This document shows positions 7,641-16,314 of a stretch of DNA of 64,000 nucleotides, piece after piece. The stretch's first letter is position 1; each line of letters starts with the position of its first letter. The stretch lies in assembly GCF_024400215.1 (NCBI RefSeq), contig NZ_CP053748.1, positions 4,960,001 to 5,024,000 of the forward strand, in the 5' to 3' direction. Source of the DNA: Massilia sp. erpn (GTDB taxonomy: Bacteria > Pseudomonadota > Gammaproteobacteria > Burkholderiales > Burkholderiaceae_D). The translations under genes and the position numbers were made by a program. The notes under the pieces are model-generated. The model searched no databases. It was not told the origin of the DNA and was given only the letters and a program-made list of their open reading frames with translations.

Positions 7641-9524
7641 ATGAGAAAGAGCATGATTCAAAGCGCAATCGGCGCGCTCCTGGCCTCCTCGGCCGCTGTG
7701 GCGGCAACGCCGGCACCCGCGCCAGCCCTTCCTTCCGCGCTGGCGAATGCCGCCGAATTGGCGGCCCTGCCGGACGGCGGCTGGCTGGCGCTGGACAAGA
7801 ACGGTCTGCGCCTGCTGGACGCCGGCGGCGCGCAGCGCGCCCAGTTCCCGATTCGCGCCCGCCAGCTCGATACCCGCAGCTATGCGGAAGGCGTGCTGGC
7901 CGTGGTGGTCGATTCCAACACCGAGCGCGCCCAGCCCCTCGTCGTGAATCTGACGCGTGGCACGCTGAACGCCCTGCCGGCGCTGCCCGCGCCAGGCTTC
8001 GATGTGGAGGCGTCCTGCCTGTACCGTGACGCCCAGCGCATCGATCACCTGTTCCTGATCGGGAAAGATGGCCAGTCCGAGCAATGGCTGTTGTCCGGCA
8101 CGCAGTACCGGTCGGTGCGCAAATTGGCGCTGCCGCCGCATGTCAAGCACTGCCGCGTGGATGACGCCAGCAACACCCTGCTGGCCGCCGAATCCGATTT
8201 CGGCCTGTGGGCTTACCGCGCCGATGCGGAAGGCTCCGGCCAGCGCCAGGCCATGGCCCTGCGCGCTCCGTATGGCAAGCTGGCGGGCGGCGCGGGCGCC
8301 TTGTCCCTGCTGCCCGGCGGCGCTGCGCTGCTGGACAAGGACGGCGCAAAACTCCATCTGTTCCGCCAACGCGATGGCCAATGGGAGGCGGCGGGCAGCC
8401 AGCAGCTTGCGACCAAAGGCGGCAAAGGCAATGCGCTCGCGGTTCGCGCCAGCGGCAACGCCACCAGCCTCGTCTACAAAACCGCCGAAAGCGCGCCGTG
8501 GCAGACACGAGCCCTGGCATGGACGTCCAGCGGTCAGGCACCTGCTGCAGGAGCCATCCCCTTCGCCATCGTCGAGCCGCGCACCCAGACCGACCCGATG
8601 GAACGCCAGGGCGATGCGGCCGATGATCCGGCAATCTGGCTGCATCCAAGGAATCCGGCCGCTTCGCGCGTCTTCGGCACCAACAAGAAGCAAGGCTTGC
8701 TGGCCTACGACCTGCAAGGCAAACAAACCCAGTTGCTGGAATCGGGACGCCTGAACAATGTCGACATCCGCCAGAACGTGCTGTTCGCGGGCGAACGCTT
8801 CGATCTGGCCGCCGCCACACGCCGCGACGACAATACGCTGATGCTGTTCACCATCAATGCCAAGGGCGATGCCGCCGAAGCCGCCGTCTTCCCTACCACG
8901 CTGGAAAAGATCTACGGCATGTGCCTCTATCAGCCGCCGGGCGGCACGCTGGAGGCCTTCGTCAACGACAAGGACGGCCGCTACCAGCACTACCGCATCG
9001 AACGCAGCGAAGGCCGCTTCCGCGCCGCCCTGCTGCGCAGCTTCGCCGTCGCCAGCCAGCCCGAAGGCTGCGTGGCCGACGACCGCAGCGGGCGCCTTTT
9101 CATCGGCGAGGAAAAGCTTGGCGTCTGGTCCACAGCAGCCAATGCCGCCAAGGCCGAACCGCTGCGCATGATCCTGCCGGTCGGCCCAGCGCTCAAGGCC
9201 GACGTGGAAGGCATGGCCCTCTACCACGGCGAGAAAGCCAGCTATCTGGTGGTGTCCAGCCAGGGCGACAACAGCTATGTGGTGCTGGACGCCGCCGCGC
9301 CGCACGCCGTGCGCGGACGCTTCCGCATCGGCATGAACGTGGCGGCCGGCGTGGATGGCGCATCCGAAACCGATGGCCTGGATGTGACCTCGGCCAATCT
9401 GGGCGGCCCATACGCCAAAGGCATGCTGGTGGTGCAGGACGGCTACAAGCGCCTGCCCGATGGTCCGCAGAACTTCAAATACGTGGCCTGGGACGATATC
9501 GCCCGCGCCCTGAACCTGCCTTAA
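7641..9524 (+). CDS. Beta-propeller phytase (3-phytase family), two-domain form
   Basis: 627 residues with a signal peptide. The C-terminal half (from about residue 300) carries phytase signatures: DAADDPAIWLHP, FGTNKKQGLLAYDLQGK, LNNVDIRQ and a late acidic segment (EGCVADDRSGRLFIGEE) typical of the Ca2+-dependent six-bladed propeller. The N-terminal half is also propeller-like but lacks the catalytic acidic cluster, as in known dual-domain phytases where an incomplete N-domain assists the complete one. It hydrolyses phytate to lower inositol phosphates plus phosphate, outside the cytoplasm. It is the second gene of a receptor-phytase operon and ends shortly before a terminator. Confidence 0.9.
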   Translation: MRKSMIQSAIGALLASSAAVAATPAPAPALPSALANAAELAALPDGGWLALDKNGLRLLDAGGAQRAQFPIRARQLDTRSYAEGVLAVVVDSNTERAQPLVVNLTRGTLNALPALPAPGFDVEASCLYRDAQRIDHLFLIGKDGQSEQWLLSGTQYRSVRKLALPPHVKHCRVDDASNTLLAAESDFGLWAYRADAEGSGQRQAMALRAPYGKLAGGAGALSLLPGGAALLDKDGAKLHLFRQRDGQWEAAGSQQLATKGGKGNALAVRASGNATSLVYKTAESAPWQTRALAWTSSGQAPAAGAIPFAIVEPRTQTDPMERQGDAADDPAIWLHPRNPAASRVFGTNKKQGLLAYDLQGKQTQLLESGRLNNVDIRQNVLFAGERFDLAAATRRDDNTLMLFTINAKGDAAEAAVFPTTLEKIYGMCLYQPPGGTLEAFVNDKDGRYQHYRIERSEGRFRAALLRSFAVASQPEGCVADDRSGRLFIGEEKLGVWSTAANAAKAEPLRMILPVGPALKADVEGMALYHGEKASYLVVSSQGDNSYVVLDAAAPHAVRGRFRIGMNVAAGVDGASETDGLDVTSANLGGPYAKGMLVVQDGYKRLPDGPQNFKYVAWDDIARALNLP

Positions 9525-9539
9525 GAAAGGAGCGCCAGC

Positions 9540-9566
9540 ATGAAACCGAAACACGGCGGCGGTTGA
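9540..9566 (+). other. Eight-codon mini-ORF with a strong ribosome site
   Basis: A near-perfect Shine-Dalgarno (AAAGGAG, 9526-9532) precedes ATG at 9540, which runs only 8 codons (MKPKHGGG) to a TGA. It could be a gene remnant truncated after phytase or a leader. Too short to assign. Confidence 0.25.
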
Positions 9567-9590
9567 CAATTCGCACTGATGCGTTAAACT
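9563..9590 (+). promoter_or_regulatory. Sigma-70-like promoter motif
   Basis: TTGACA (9563-9568) and TAAACT (9585-9590) are 16 bases apart, a good match to consensus. The predicted start site falls in the stem of the terminator just downstream, so either the motif is fortuitous or its transcript begins inside the hairpin. Confidence 0.35.
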
Positions 9591-9593
9591 GCG

Positions 9594-9628
9594 GGCGCTG
9601 CTGAAAATATCGGCAGCGCCTTTTTCTT
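9594..9628 (+). terminator. Rho-independent terminator after the phytase operon
   Basis: An 8-bp perfect stem (GGCGCTGC with GCAGCGCC) has an 11-base loop and a following TTTTTCTT tract. It separates the phytase operon from the ABC-F gene. Confidence 0.8.
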
Positions 9629-9740
9629 CCGGAGCACCCACCCCAAATGGACATCTAAGCCCACATCCGCAAACGACCGCCGCTGCCTTGCCTTGCTATG
9701 CATCGCCGCTGCGCTGACGACTCTCGTCACCGGGGCTTAT

Positions 9741-11372
9741 ATGTTATCCAATCCAAAAGAACTCTCTCTGGAGCTGCGCCACGTCTCGGCCATGCTCCCC
9801 GGCGGCCGCATGCTGTTCGACGGCCTGAACGCATCCTTCCAGCGCGAACTGACCGGCCTTGTCGGCGCCAATGGCGCGGGCAAATCCGTGCTGGCCGCCA
9901 TTCTGAGCGGTCAACGCCAGCCTGATGGCGGCCGTATCGCCTGCAACGGCAGCCTCGCTTACGTACCGCAGGAAATCCGCCCCGCGCCCGGCGCCACCGT
10001 CGCCGGCGTGGCCGGACTTGCCGCCCTGTTTGCCGCTCTCGCCCGCGTCGAAAGCGGCGATATGCTGGCCGGCGATCTCGATCTGCTCGAAGGCCGCTGG
10101 CATATACCCGCCGCTTTCGGCTGCGCCTTGCGTGAAGCGGGCCTGCCCACGATGCGTCCCGAGCAGCCGGCCACAAACCTGAGCGGCGGAGAGCTGATGC
10201 GCATTGCCTTGGCCGGCGCCCTGCTGTCGCAAGCCGACTGGCTTCTGCTGGACGAACCAAGCAACCACCTCGACCGGCCGGGCCGCGACTGGCTGGAAAC
10301 GGCCTTGCGCACATGGCGCGGCGGCGCCATCGTCGTCAGCCACGACCGCGAGCTGCTCGACCGGATGGACCGCATCGTGGAGCTGCGCGACGGCCAGTTA
10401 CACAGCTACGGCGGCAACTACACCCTGTACCGCGAACAGCGCGACACAGCCGCCAGCGCGGCGCAAGCGACACTCGATCATGCCCGCACCGAACGCGAAT
10501 CCGGCCTGCGCGAGCTGCGCCGCCAGCACGATGCCCAGCATTCGCGCATGGCCCGCAACAAACGTAACGCCAAGAGCGCCAATCTGGCGCCCATTCTGCT
10601 CGGCCGCATGCAGGACCGTGCCGAAGTCCACGCTGGCCGCGTGGCGAAGCAGCATGAGGAAAGCCGCCTCGCGCTGGATCAGGCGGTGCGCGAGGCGGCG
10701 GACAAGATCGTCTCCGAACAGGCGGTGGCGCTGCTGCTGCCCGCCAGTGCCGTCGCGCCAGGCAAGCGCGTAGTCGAACTGGAACAGGCCCGCGCACGTT
10801 TCCCGGCCGGGGCGCCGTCGCTGGACCTGACGCTGTGCGGTCCATTCCGCCTCGCCATCACCGGTCCCAATGGCTGCGGCAAAACCACCCTGCTGAAAAT
10901 GCTGGCGGGACTGGAAGCGCCGCTGTCCGGCACCTGCCGCAGTCCGCTGCCCATGGCCTGGCTCGACCAGCATGCCGCCGTGCTGCTGCCGCCCGGACTC
11001 TCGGTGCTGGAGCGCCTGCGCCAGCTGGAAAGTCCATTGCCGGAAGGGGAGCTGCGCAGCCGCCTCGCCCTGCTCGGTCTCGGCGCGCGCCATGTGCATA
11101 CGCCGGCCGAAGCCCTGAGCGGCGGCGAACGTCTGAAAGCGGCCCTGGCCTGCGCCCTGTGGCGCAAGGAACCCGCGCAATTCCTGCTGCTGGACGAGCC
11201 GACCAACCACCTCGACCTGCATGCCGTCAGCGCGCTGGAACAGGCGCTGCAAGGCTTCAGCGGGGCGCTGGCCGTGGTCTCGCACGACCGCAGATTCCTC
11301 TCCGCGCTGGGCCTTTCCCACACTTTGTCGCATACGCCGCAGGGGTGGAGGCTCGACGGGATGGTATCCTAG
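9741..11372 (+). CDS. ABC-F family ATPase
   Basis: 543 residues from ATG 9741. The frame extends up to 9693, but that adds a hydrophobic stretch unlike the family. There are two ABC cassettes and no membrane helices: Walker A GANGAGKS, signature NLSGGE and Walker [12 protein letters not shown] in the first; [15 protein letters not shown] and [11 protein letters not shown] in the second. The charged linker between them ([19 protein letters not shown]) is the ribosome-interacting segment of ABC-F proteins. Such proteins act on the ribosome, either as translation factors or as antibiotic-protection proteins. Which applies here cannot be told from sequence by eye. Confidence 0.9.
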   Translation: MLSNPKELSLELRHVSAMLPGGRMLFDGLNASFQRELTGLVGANGAGKSVLAAILSGQRQPDGGRIACNGSLAYVPQEIRPAPGATVAGVAGLAALFAALARVESGDMLAGDLDLLEGRWHIPAAFGCALREAGLPTMRPEQPATNLSGGELMRIALAGALLSQADWLLLDEPSNHLDRPGRDWLETALRTWRGGAIVVSHDRELLDRMDRIVELRDGQLHSYGGNYTLYREQRDTAASAAQATLDHARTERESGLRELRRQHDAQHSRMARNKRNAKSANLAPILLGRMQDRAEVHAGRVAKQHEESRLALDQAVREAADKIVSEQAVALLLPASAVAPGKRVVELEQARARFPAGAPSLDLTLCGPFRLAITGPNGCGKTTLLKMLAGLEAPLSGTCRSPLPMAWLDQHAAVLLPPGLSVLERLRQLESPLPEGELRSRLALLGLGARHVHTPAEALSGGERLKAALACALWRKEPAQFLLLDEPTNHLDLHAVSALEQALQGFSGALAVVSHDRRFLSALGLSHTLSHTPQGWRLDGMVS

Positions 11373-11385
11373 GCGACCGCAACAC

Positions 11386-12690
11386 ATGGGGGCAACCGTG
11401 TCCATTACAGAAAAATTATTCAAACTCCGGGAGAACGGCACCAATGTACGTACCGAGGTGGTGGCAGGCCTGACCACCTTCCTCACCATGGCGTACATCA
11501 TCTTCGTCAATCCCTCCATCCTGTCTGAAGCGGGCGTGCCGAGGGACGCCGTCTTCGTCGCAACCTGCCTGGCCGCCGCGCTGGGCACCCTGATCATGGG
11601 CCTGTACGCCAACTACCCGATCGGCATGGCGCCGGGCATGGGCTTAAACGCCTACTTCGCCTACGCCGTGGTGCTGGGCATGGGCATACCATGGCAGATC
11701 GCACTGGGCGCGGTGTTTATCTCCGGCTGCCTGTTTGTGCTGATCAGCGTCTTCCGCCTGCGCGAAATGATCGTGAACGGCATCCCGCATTCGCTGCGCA
11801 CCGCCATTACGGCCGGGCTGGGGCTATTCCTTGGCTTGATTGCGCTGAAAAGCGCGGGCATCGTCACCGCCGACAAGGCCACCATGGTCACGGCGGGCGA
11901 CCTGCACAAGCCTGCCGCCCTGATGGCCATCGGCGGCTTCCTGCTGATCGTGACGCTGGATCGCCTGCGCGTGCGCGGCGCCATCCTGATCGGCATCGTC
12001 AGCATCACCGTACTGAGCTTCTTCTTTGGCGACACCAAATTCCAGGGGCTGATCTCCACGCCGCCTTCGCTGGCGCCCAGCCTGTTCAAACTCGACATCC
12101 CCGGCGCCATTGGCGTGGGCCTGTTCAATGTGGTGTTGGTGTTCTTCCTGGTGGAGCTGTTTGACGCCACCGGTACCCTGATGGGCGTGGCGAACCGCGC
12201 CGGCCTCCTGGTCAGCGGCAAGATGGAGCGCCTCAACAAAGCACTGCTGGCCGACAGCTGCGCCATCGTCGCCGGCTCCATGCTCGGCACCTCCAGCACC
12301 ACGGCCTATGTAGAAAGCGCGGCCGGCGTGCAGGCGGGCGGACGCACCGGCCTGACCGCCGTGGTCATTGCGCTGATGTTCCTGGCCTGCCTGTTTTTCT
12401 CGCCGATCGCCGCCGTGGTGCCGCCATACGCCACCGCGCCGGCCCTGCTCTTCGTCGCCTGCCTGATGCTGCGCGACCTGTCGGACCTGGACTGGAACGA
12501 AACCACCGAGAGCATCCCGGCCGGCATCACGGCCCTGCTGATTCCCTACACCTACTCGATCGCTCACGGCATCGCCTTCGGCTTCATCACCTATGCGGCG
12601 CTCAAGCTGCTGACGGGCCGCGCGCGCGAGGTCAAACTCATCGTGTGGCTGATCGCCGGCGTCTTCATCTTCAAATACGCCTATATGTAA
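11386..12690 (+). CDS. NCS2-family purine (adenine/guanine/hypoxanthine) permease, AzgA type
   Basis: 434 residues from ATG 11386. A longer frame overlaps the ABC-F gene and has no hydrophobic character at its start. The N-terminus (EVVAGLTTFLTMAYIIFVNP), the motif GMAPGMGLNAYFAY and a later SSTTAYVESAAGVQAGGRTG are diagnostic of the AzgA branch of the nucleobase-cation symporters. About 12-14 inner-membrane helices are expected. It imports purine bases with protons. No purine riboswitch is visible upstream, and the gene follows ABC-F by only 13 bases, so read-through is possible. Confidence 0.9.
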   Translation: MGATVSITEKLFKLRENGTNVRTEVVAGLTTFLTMAYIIFVNPSILSEAGVPRDAVFVATCLAAALGTLIMGLYANYPIGMAPGMGLNAYFAYAVVLGMGIPWQIALGAVFISGCLFVLISVFRLREMIVNGIPHSLRTAITAGLGLFLGLIALKSAGIVTADKATMVTAGDLHKPAALMAIGGFLLIVTLDRLRVRGAILIGIVSITVLSFFFGDTKFQGLISTPPSLAPSLFKLDIPGAIGVGLFNVVLVFFLVELFDATGTLMGVANRAGLLVSGKMERLNKALLADSCAIVAGSMLGTSSTTAYVESAAGVQAGGRTGLTAVVIALMFLACLFFSPIAAVVPPYATAPALLFVACLMLRDLSDLDWNETTESIPAGITALLIPYTYSIAHGIAFGFITYAALKLLTGRAREVKLIVWLIAGVFIFKYAYM

Positions 12691-12704
12691 GGCATTCCCG
12701 CCCT

Positions 12705-12727
12705 GCCAGCCTTACTGCAAGGCTGGC
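12705..12727. other. Hairpin between convergent genes
   Basis: A 9-bp perfect inverted repeat (GCCAGCCTT / AAGGCTGGC, 5-base loop) overlaps the stop of the minus-strand ACT gene and lies just after the permease stop. Neither side has a T-tract, so it is a weak bidirectional terminator candidate or an mRNA 3-prime stabiliser. Confidence 0.5.
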
Positions 12728-12990
12728 GCGGGGCGCGGCGTTTCGCGGATCTTGATAATCCCGATCACATTACAGAGGCGCATGCGGCACAGCGTCAGCG
12801 CCTCTTCCTCCTCGGCTGCCACGCGCAGCTGCACTTCCATGCCATGCAGGCCGGCTTCCATGCGCACGCCGCGCAGCTCGATGCCGCCGCGCCGGATAAT
12901 CGCCAGCGCCGATTCCAGCGAGTCGGTGGCGGTATGGGCTTCCACCCGCAGGCGGAAGGTCTTTTGTGGGGTTTGGACTAGCTCGTTCAT
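12712..12990 (-). CDS. Small ACT-domain protein resembling acetolactate synthase small subunit (IlvM-like)
   Basis: 92 residues. The single beta-alpha-beta ACT module (FRLRVEAHTATDSLESALAIIRRGGIEL..., ...VIGIIKIRE) is like the regulatory subunit of acetolactate synthase isozyme II, which is also a lone ACT domain of about 87 residues. No catalytic subunit is adjacent. A distant thiamine-diphosphate enzyme at 45589 has its own partners. It is divergent from an Lrp-type regulator across a 126-base AT-rich gap, which suggests amino-acid-responsive control. It may be a free-standing regulator rather than a true IlvM. Confidence 0.65.
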   Translation of the reverse strand: MNELVQTPQKTFRLRVEAHTATDSLESALAIIRRGGIELRGVRMEAGLHGMEVQLRVAAEEEEALTLCRMRLCNVIGIIKIRETPRPAPALQ

Positions 12991-13029
12991 ACAGTAACTT
13001 TAACTGCCCCGCGCTGGAATAGGCATCCA

Positions 13030-13101
13030 AAGATTATCCAATTTCGCGCTATTTTAAGAATATTCTTCTTTTCGATATAAAATATCCTCAAAAATAATCT
13101 T
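13030..13101. promoter_or_regulatory. AT-rich divergent control region with palindromes (putative Lrp operator)
   Basis: It contains a perfect 12-bp palindrome AAGAATATTCTT (13056-13067), close to the AT-rich core of Lrp-type sites. A wider inverted repeat, AAGATTAT (13030-13037) and ATAATCTT (13094-13101), flanks it. The region lies between the ACT gene and the Lrp gene, where autoregulation is usual for this family. Confidence 0.5.
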
Positions 13102-13116
13102 CGAATCGAGAAAACC

Positions 13117-13578
13117 ATGGAACAACTGGATGAAACCGACCGCCGCATCCTGCGCGCCCTGCGCCGCGACGGACGGCTAAGCAATACCAAGCTGGCGGAG
13201 CAGATCGGCCTCTCCACCACGCCCTGCTGGAACCGCGTGCGCGCGCTGGAAGACAATGGCGTCATCGAAGGCTACACGGCCCTGCTCAACCAGCAGGCGC
13301 TCGGCCTGCCCGACACCGTGATCATCGAAGTCACGCTGGAGCGCCACGACGACGATATGCTGGAAAAATTCGGCCTCGCCCTGGCCGAGTTGCCCGAGGT
13401 GATGGAAGCCTATCTGCTCACCGGCGATTACGATTACCTGATCAAGGTTGCCGTGGCCGGCACCGCGGGCTACGAGGAGTTCCTGCGCCGCAAACTGTAT
13501 AAGATGCCCGGCATTCGCCACAGCCGCTCGACCTTCGTGCTGCGCTGCCTGAAACGCGCGCATTCGGTGGAGCCATAA
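13117..13578 (+). CDS. Lrp/AsnC-family transcriptional regulator
   Basis: 153 residues, full length. The N-terminal winged helix-turn-helix (LDETDRRILRALRRDGRLSN, LAEQIGLSTTPCWNRVRALED) is followed by the RAM/ACT effector domain (from about 65; LTGDYDYLIKVAVAGTAGYEEF), where small ligands such as amino acids bind and octamers form. The CWNRV recognition-helix variant is that of leucine-responsive Lrp paralogues common in proteobacteria. The adjacent divergent ACT gene is a plausible target. Confidence 0.9.
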   Translation: MEQLDETDRRILRALRRDGRLSNTKLAEQIGLSTTPCWNRVRALEDNGVIEGYTALLNQQALGLPDTVIIEVTLERHDDDMLEKFGLALAELPEVMEAYLLTGDYDYLIKVAVAGTAGYEEFLRRKLYKMPGIRHSRSTFVLRCLKRAHSVEP

Positions 13579-13640
13579 GGAGGTCCATGGCAAAATGCGT
13601 TCTTTGACAAACCCATGCCACGACCGCGCTGGACTTCTTT

Positions 13641-14522
13641 ATGAGCGCCATTCCCGTCACCGCCAGCCCGATTATCCTGCGCAAGGATATGGGCATTCTG
13701 CAAGCACACGCCGCCGTCATGGCCGAGTGCTTGCGCCATATCGAAGCCAATGCGCCCGGTGTCGCCGCCAGGGCCGATGCCGAATTTCTGCACCAGATGC
13801 GCGTCGGCCTGCGCCGCTTGAACGCTGCATTACGCCTGTTCGGCAAAGTGCGTCCGCTGCCGGAGCCGTTGCGCCTTGAAGTGAAATGGCTGGACGCGGC
13901 GCTCGGTCCAGCGCGCGACTGGGAAGTCCTGGCAAACAGCACCCTGCCACGCATCATAGCCAGCGCTCCCGCCCATCTAGGACTCGCGGCCCTGCTGCAA
14001 CTGGCCCAGGAGGCGGCGCAGCGCCACAACGCAAGCGCTGCGCAAGCGGTGGCCTCGCCGCGCTGCCGCGCCCTGCTCGACGCCCTGCATGCCTGGGCCT
14101 TGCAAACGCCGCAAGGCTTGCCGCAGCCAAACGCCCGCCTCAAACGCTTCGCCACCGCCCTGCTGGATTCTGCCGAAAAGCGCCTGCGGCGCCGAGCGCA
14201 GCATCTACCCCAGGCCGGCCAGCGCCGCCTGCACCATTCGCGCATCGCCGCCAAACGCCTGCGCTATGCACTGGAGTTCTTCGCCAGCCTTTATCCGCAG
14301 CGCACGACCCGGCACCGTATCGCTGCGCTGGCCGCTTTCCAGGATGCGCTGGGCGCCATCAACGATGCCACCGTAGCCCACGCCCTATTGGAGCATGAAG
14401 CGGCCAGCCATCCTGCCCTGCATGCCGCCATCGCCTATGTGCGCGGCTACCTGCAGGCCGACAGCCTGCACCAGGCCAAGGCGCTGGCCAGCTTGTGGAA
14501 GCGCTTGCGCCGCGCGCTCTGA
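13641..14522 (+). CDS. CHAD-domain protein (polyphosphate-binding helical domain)
   Basis: 293 residues. Two helical repeats carry the conserved basic-histidine motifs FLHQMRVGLRRLNAALRLF (about residues 50-70) and LHHSRIAAKRLRYALEFF (about 197-215), the hallmark of CHAD. CHAD domains bind inorganic polyphosphate through these His/Lys/Arg patches and often target granules. The CYTH triphosphatase domain often fused to CHAD is absent here. The start lacks a strong ribosome site. Its neighbours (Lrp upstream, DUF481 downstream) do not point to a pathway. Confidence 0.85.
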   Translation: MSAIPVTASPIILRKDMGILQAHAAVMAECLRHIEANAPGVAARADAEFLHQMRVGLRRLNAALRLFGKVRPLPEPLRLEVKWLDAALGPARDWEVLANSTLPRIIASAPAHLGLAALLQLAQEAAQRHNASAAQAVASPRCRALLDALHAWALQTPQGLPQPNARLKRFATALLDSAEKRLRRRAQHLPQAGQRRLHHSRIAAKRLRYALEFFASLYPQRTTRHRIAALAAFQDALGAINDATVAHALLEHEAASHPALHAAIAYVRGYLQADSLHQAKALASLWKRLRRAL

Positions 14523-14652
14523 GGGATTTTTACTTAAGCCTTTGTTAAATCGTAGTACCGTAACAACGCCAAACTTGACATTGGGGTACAATGCCACCTC
14601 CCTTTTGTATCAAAAGCGGCCGCTTCAAGCCTGCAAGGCCGCCAATAAGCAC

Positions 14653-15402
14653 ATGAAATCGATTACCACTCTCGCCTTGGCCCTCGCCATGGCGCACGGC
14701 GCAGCTTTTGCCGCCGACGAAGAACTTCCGGAGCGCGACTGGAGCGTTTCCGCTGAACTGGGCGCCATCACCACCACCGGCAACACCGCCGGCACCTCCG
14801 TGACCGGCAAGATCGACGCGCGCCAGGAGCTGGAAAACTGGAGCAACGAATACATCTTCAGCGGCTACTTCAAGGAAGACAAGAACGAGCAGGAAGACGG
14901 CAGCAAGGTCAAAGAACGCTCGGCCGAACGTTTCGCCGCCTCCGCCAAAGCTGCGTACAAGCTGATTGGCGACGGCAAGAAACTGTTCGTGCTCGGCTCC
15001 CACGTTGACGACAAATTTGGCGCCTACACCAAGTACACCACCATCGCCGTCGGTCACGCCTCGCGCTGGTACAAGTCGCGCGACAAGACCATCGATGTGG
15101 AAATGGGTCCGGGCTACTTCAGCGGCACCCGCGCCAATGGCGACAAGGAAAATGGACTTACCATCCGTGGCGCGGCCGCCTTGCGCTGGCAGCTGAGCCA
15201 GACCGCTCTGTTCACCCAGACGCTCAGCGTGGAACGCGGCACCTCGAACACCCACTCGGTGGCCGAGACGGCGCTCAGCACCAAGATCAACGGCACCATG
15301 CAGATGAAGGCCGCCTTCAGCGCCCGCAACGACACCAACGTGCCGGCCGATAAAAAAGGCACCGACACGCAAACATCCCTGACCCTGGTGTATTCGTTCT
15401 AA
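14653..15402 (+). CDS. DUF481 outer-membrane protein (YdiY-like)
   Basis: 249 residues from ATG 14653, which gives a signal peptide ending FAADEE. The mature chain (WSVSAELGAITTTGNTAGTSVTGKID) shows the DUF481 hallmark of salt-induced outer-membrane proteins: a small beta-barrel with Gly-Asn turns, ending in Phe (LVYSF). Function is unknown for the family, and some members are induced by osmotic or acid stress. A 130-base gap from the CHAD gene suggests a separate promoter. Confidence 0.8.
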   Translation: MKSITTLALALAMAHGAAFAADEELPERDWSVSAELGAITTTGNTAGTSVTGKIDARQELENWSNEYIFSGYFKEDKNEQEDGSKVKERSAERFAASAKAAYKLIGDGKKLFVLGSHVDDKFGAYTKYTTIAVGHASRWYKSRDKTIDVEMGPGYFSGTRANGDKENGLTIRGAAALRWQLSQTALFTQTLSVERGTSNTHSVAETALSTKINGTMQMKAAFSARNDTNVPADKKGTDTQTSLTLVYSF

Positions 15403-15512
15403 ACGTTGGCCCGAAGCCGGGCGGCGGCTGCCCCCGGCAAGAAATTTGTTGAAGCATTAGAATGCCTTGTCGCCAGCCATATCCAAGAGCTGGCGCCGAA
15501 CAAGGAGCACTT

Positions 15513-16313
15513 ATGCCGCAACAACAAGGCGACAACATCGATTTTCTGGCGCACAACCGCGCCTCCTGGGACAAGCAGGCATCTGAACAGCGCGAATGGT
15601 CGCGTCCCGTCAGCAGCGAGACCATCGCCGCCGCCAAAGCAGGTAACTGGCAGGTTCACCTGACGCCGCAGCCGCTGCCATCCACATGGCTGGGCGAGGT
15701 GAAAGGCAAACGCATACTCTGCCTCGCCTCCGCCGGCGGACAGCAAGCGCCCGTGCTGGCGGCAGCCGGCGCACGCGTCACCGTCTTCGACATCTCCGAC
15801 CGCCAGCTCGAACAGGACCGCATGGTAGCCCAGCGCGATGGCCTGGAACTGCAAACGGTGCAAGGCGATATGCGCGACCTGAGCGCCTTTGCCGATGACT
15901 CGTTCGACATCGTCTTCCACCCCATCTCCAACCTGTATGTACCCGATGTGCGCCCCGTATGGCAGGAATGCGCACGCGTGCTGAAAAACGGCGGCGCCCT
16001 GCTCGCCAGCTTCTACAACCCCGTCGTCTTCATCGGCGACCGCGACCCCGCATATGCCGAGCAAGGCCTGATCCGCCCACGCTACCGCCTGCCCTACTCC
16101 GACGTCAACGACCTCGATGCAGCACAGCTCGCAGCCAAGCGCGAACGCGGCGAAGCGACGGTCTTCGGCCACACCCTGAGCGATCTGCTCGGTGGCCAGC
16201 TCGCCGCCGGATTCATCATGACGGACTTCTACGAAGACGCCGCCGCCCACCCGCGCTTCCTGGTCGACAAATACATGCCCACCTTCCTCGCCACCCGCGC
16301 CCTGAAACGCTAA
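15513..16313 (+). CDS. Class I SAM-dependent methyltransferase
   Basis: 266 residues. ATG 15513 is chosen over the longer frame from 15462 because AAGGAG sits at 15502-15507. Motif I is divergent but recognisable (ILCLASAGGQQAPVLAAAGARVTVFDIS), with motif II at the acidic end of beta-2 and GDMRDLSAFADDSFDIVFHP following. The C-terminal half contains RPRYRLPYSDVNDLD. It belongs to the methyltransferase_11-like group. Neither substrate nor operon partner is evident. Its transcript ends at the large inverted repeat downstream. Confidence 0.8.
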   Translation: MPQQQGDNIDFLAHNRASWDKQASEQREWSRPVSSETIAAAKAGNWQVHLTPQPLPSTWLGEVKGKRILCLASAGGQQAPVLAAAGARVTVFDISDRQLEQDRMVAQRDGLELQTVQGDMRDLSAFADDSFDIVFHPISNLYVPDVRPVWQECARVLKNGGALLASFYNPVVFIGDRDPAYAEQGLIRPRYRLPYSDVNDLDAAQLAAKRERGEATVFGHTLSDLLGGQLAAGFIMTDFYEDAAAHPRFLVDKYMPTFLATRALKR

Positions 16314-16314
16314 G

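Noticed and set aside
5080..7716. 878-codon open frame on the minus strand opposite the first TonB receptor (and similar long frames opposite the phytase, hybrid kinase and porin genes)
   Set aside because: Long antisense frames are expected in high-GC DNA. The translations are His/Gln/Ala/Gly-rich with no domain logic, and the plus-strand genes have clear family motifs.
9693..9740. Upstream ATG for the ABC-F gene
   Set aside because: It would add a hydrophobic 16-residue leader not found in ABC-F proteins; ATG 9741 gives a normal N-terminus.
11386..11400. Purine riboswitch before the NCS2 permease
   Set aside because: Only 13 bases separate it from the preceding gene, and no three-way-junction-like structure is visible.
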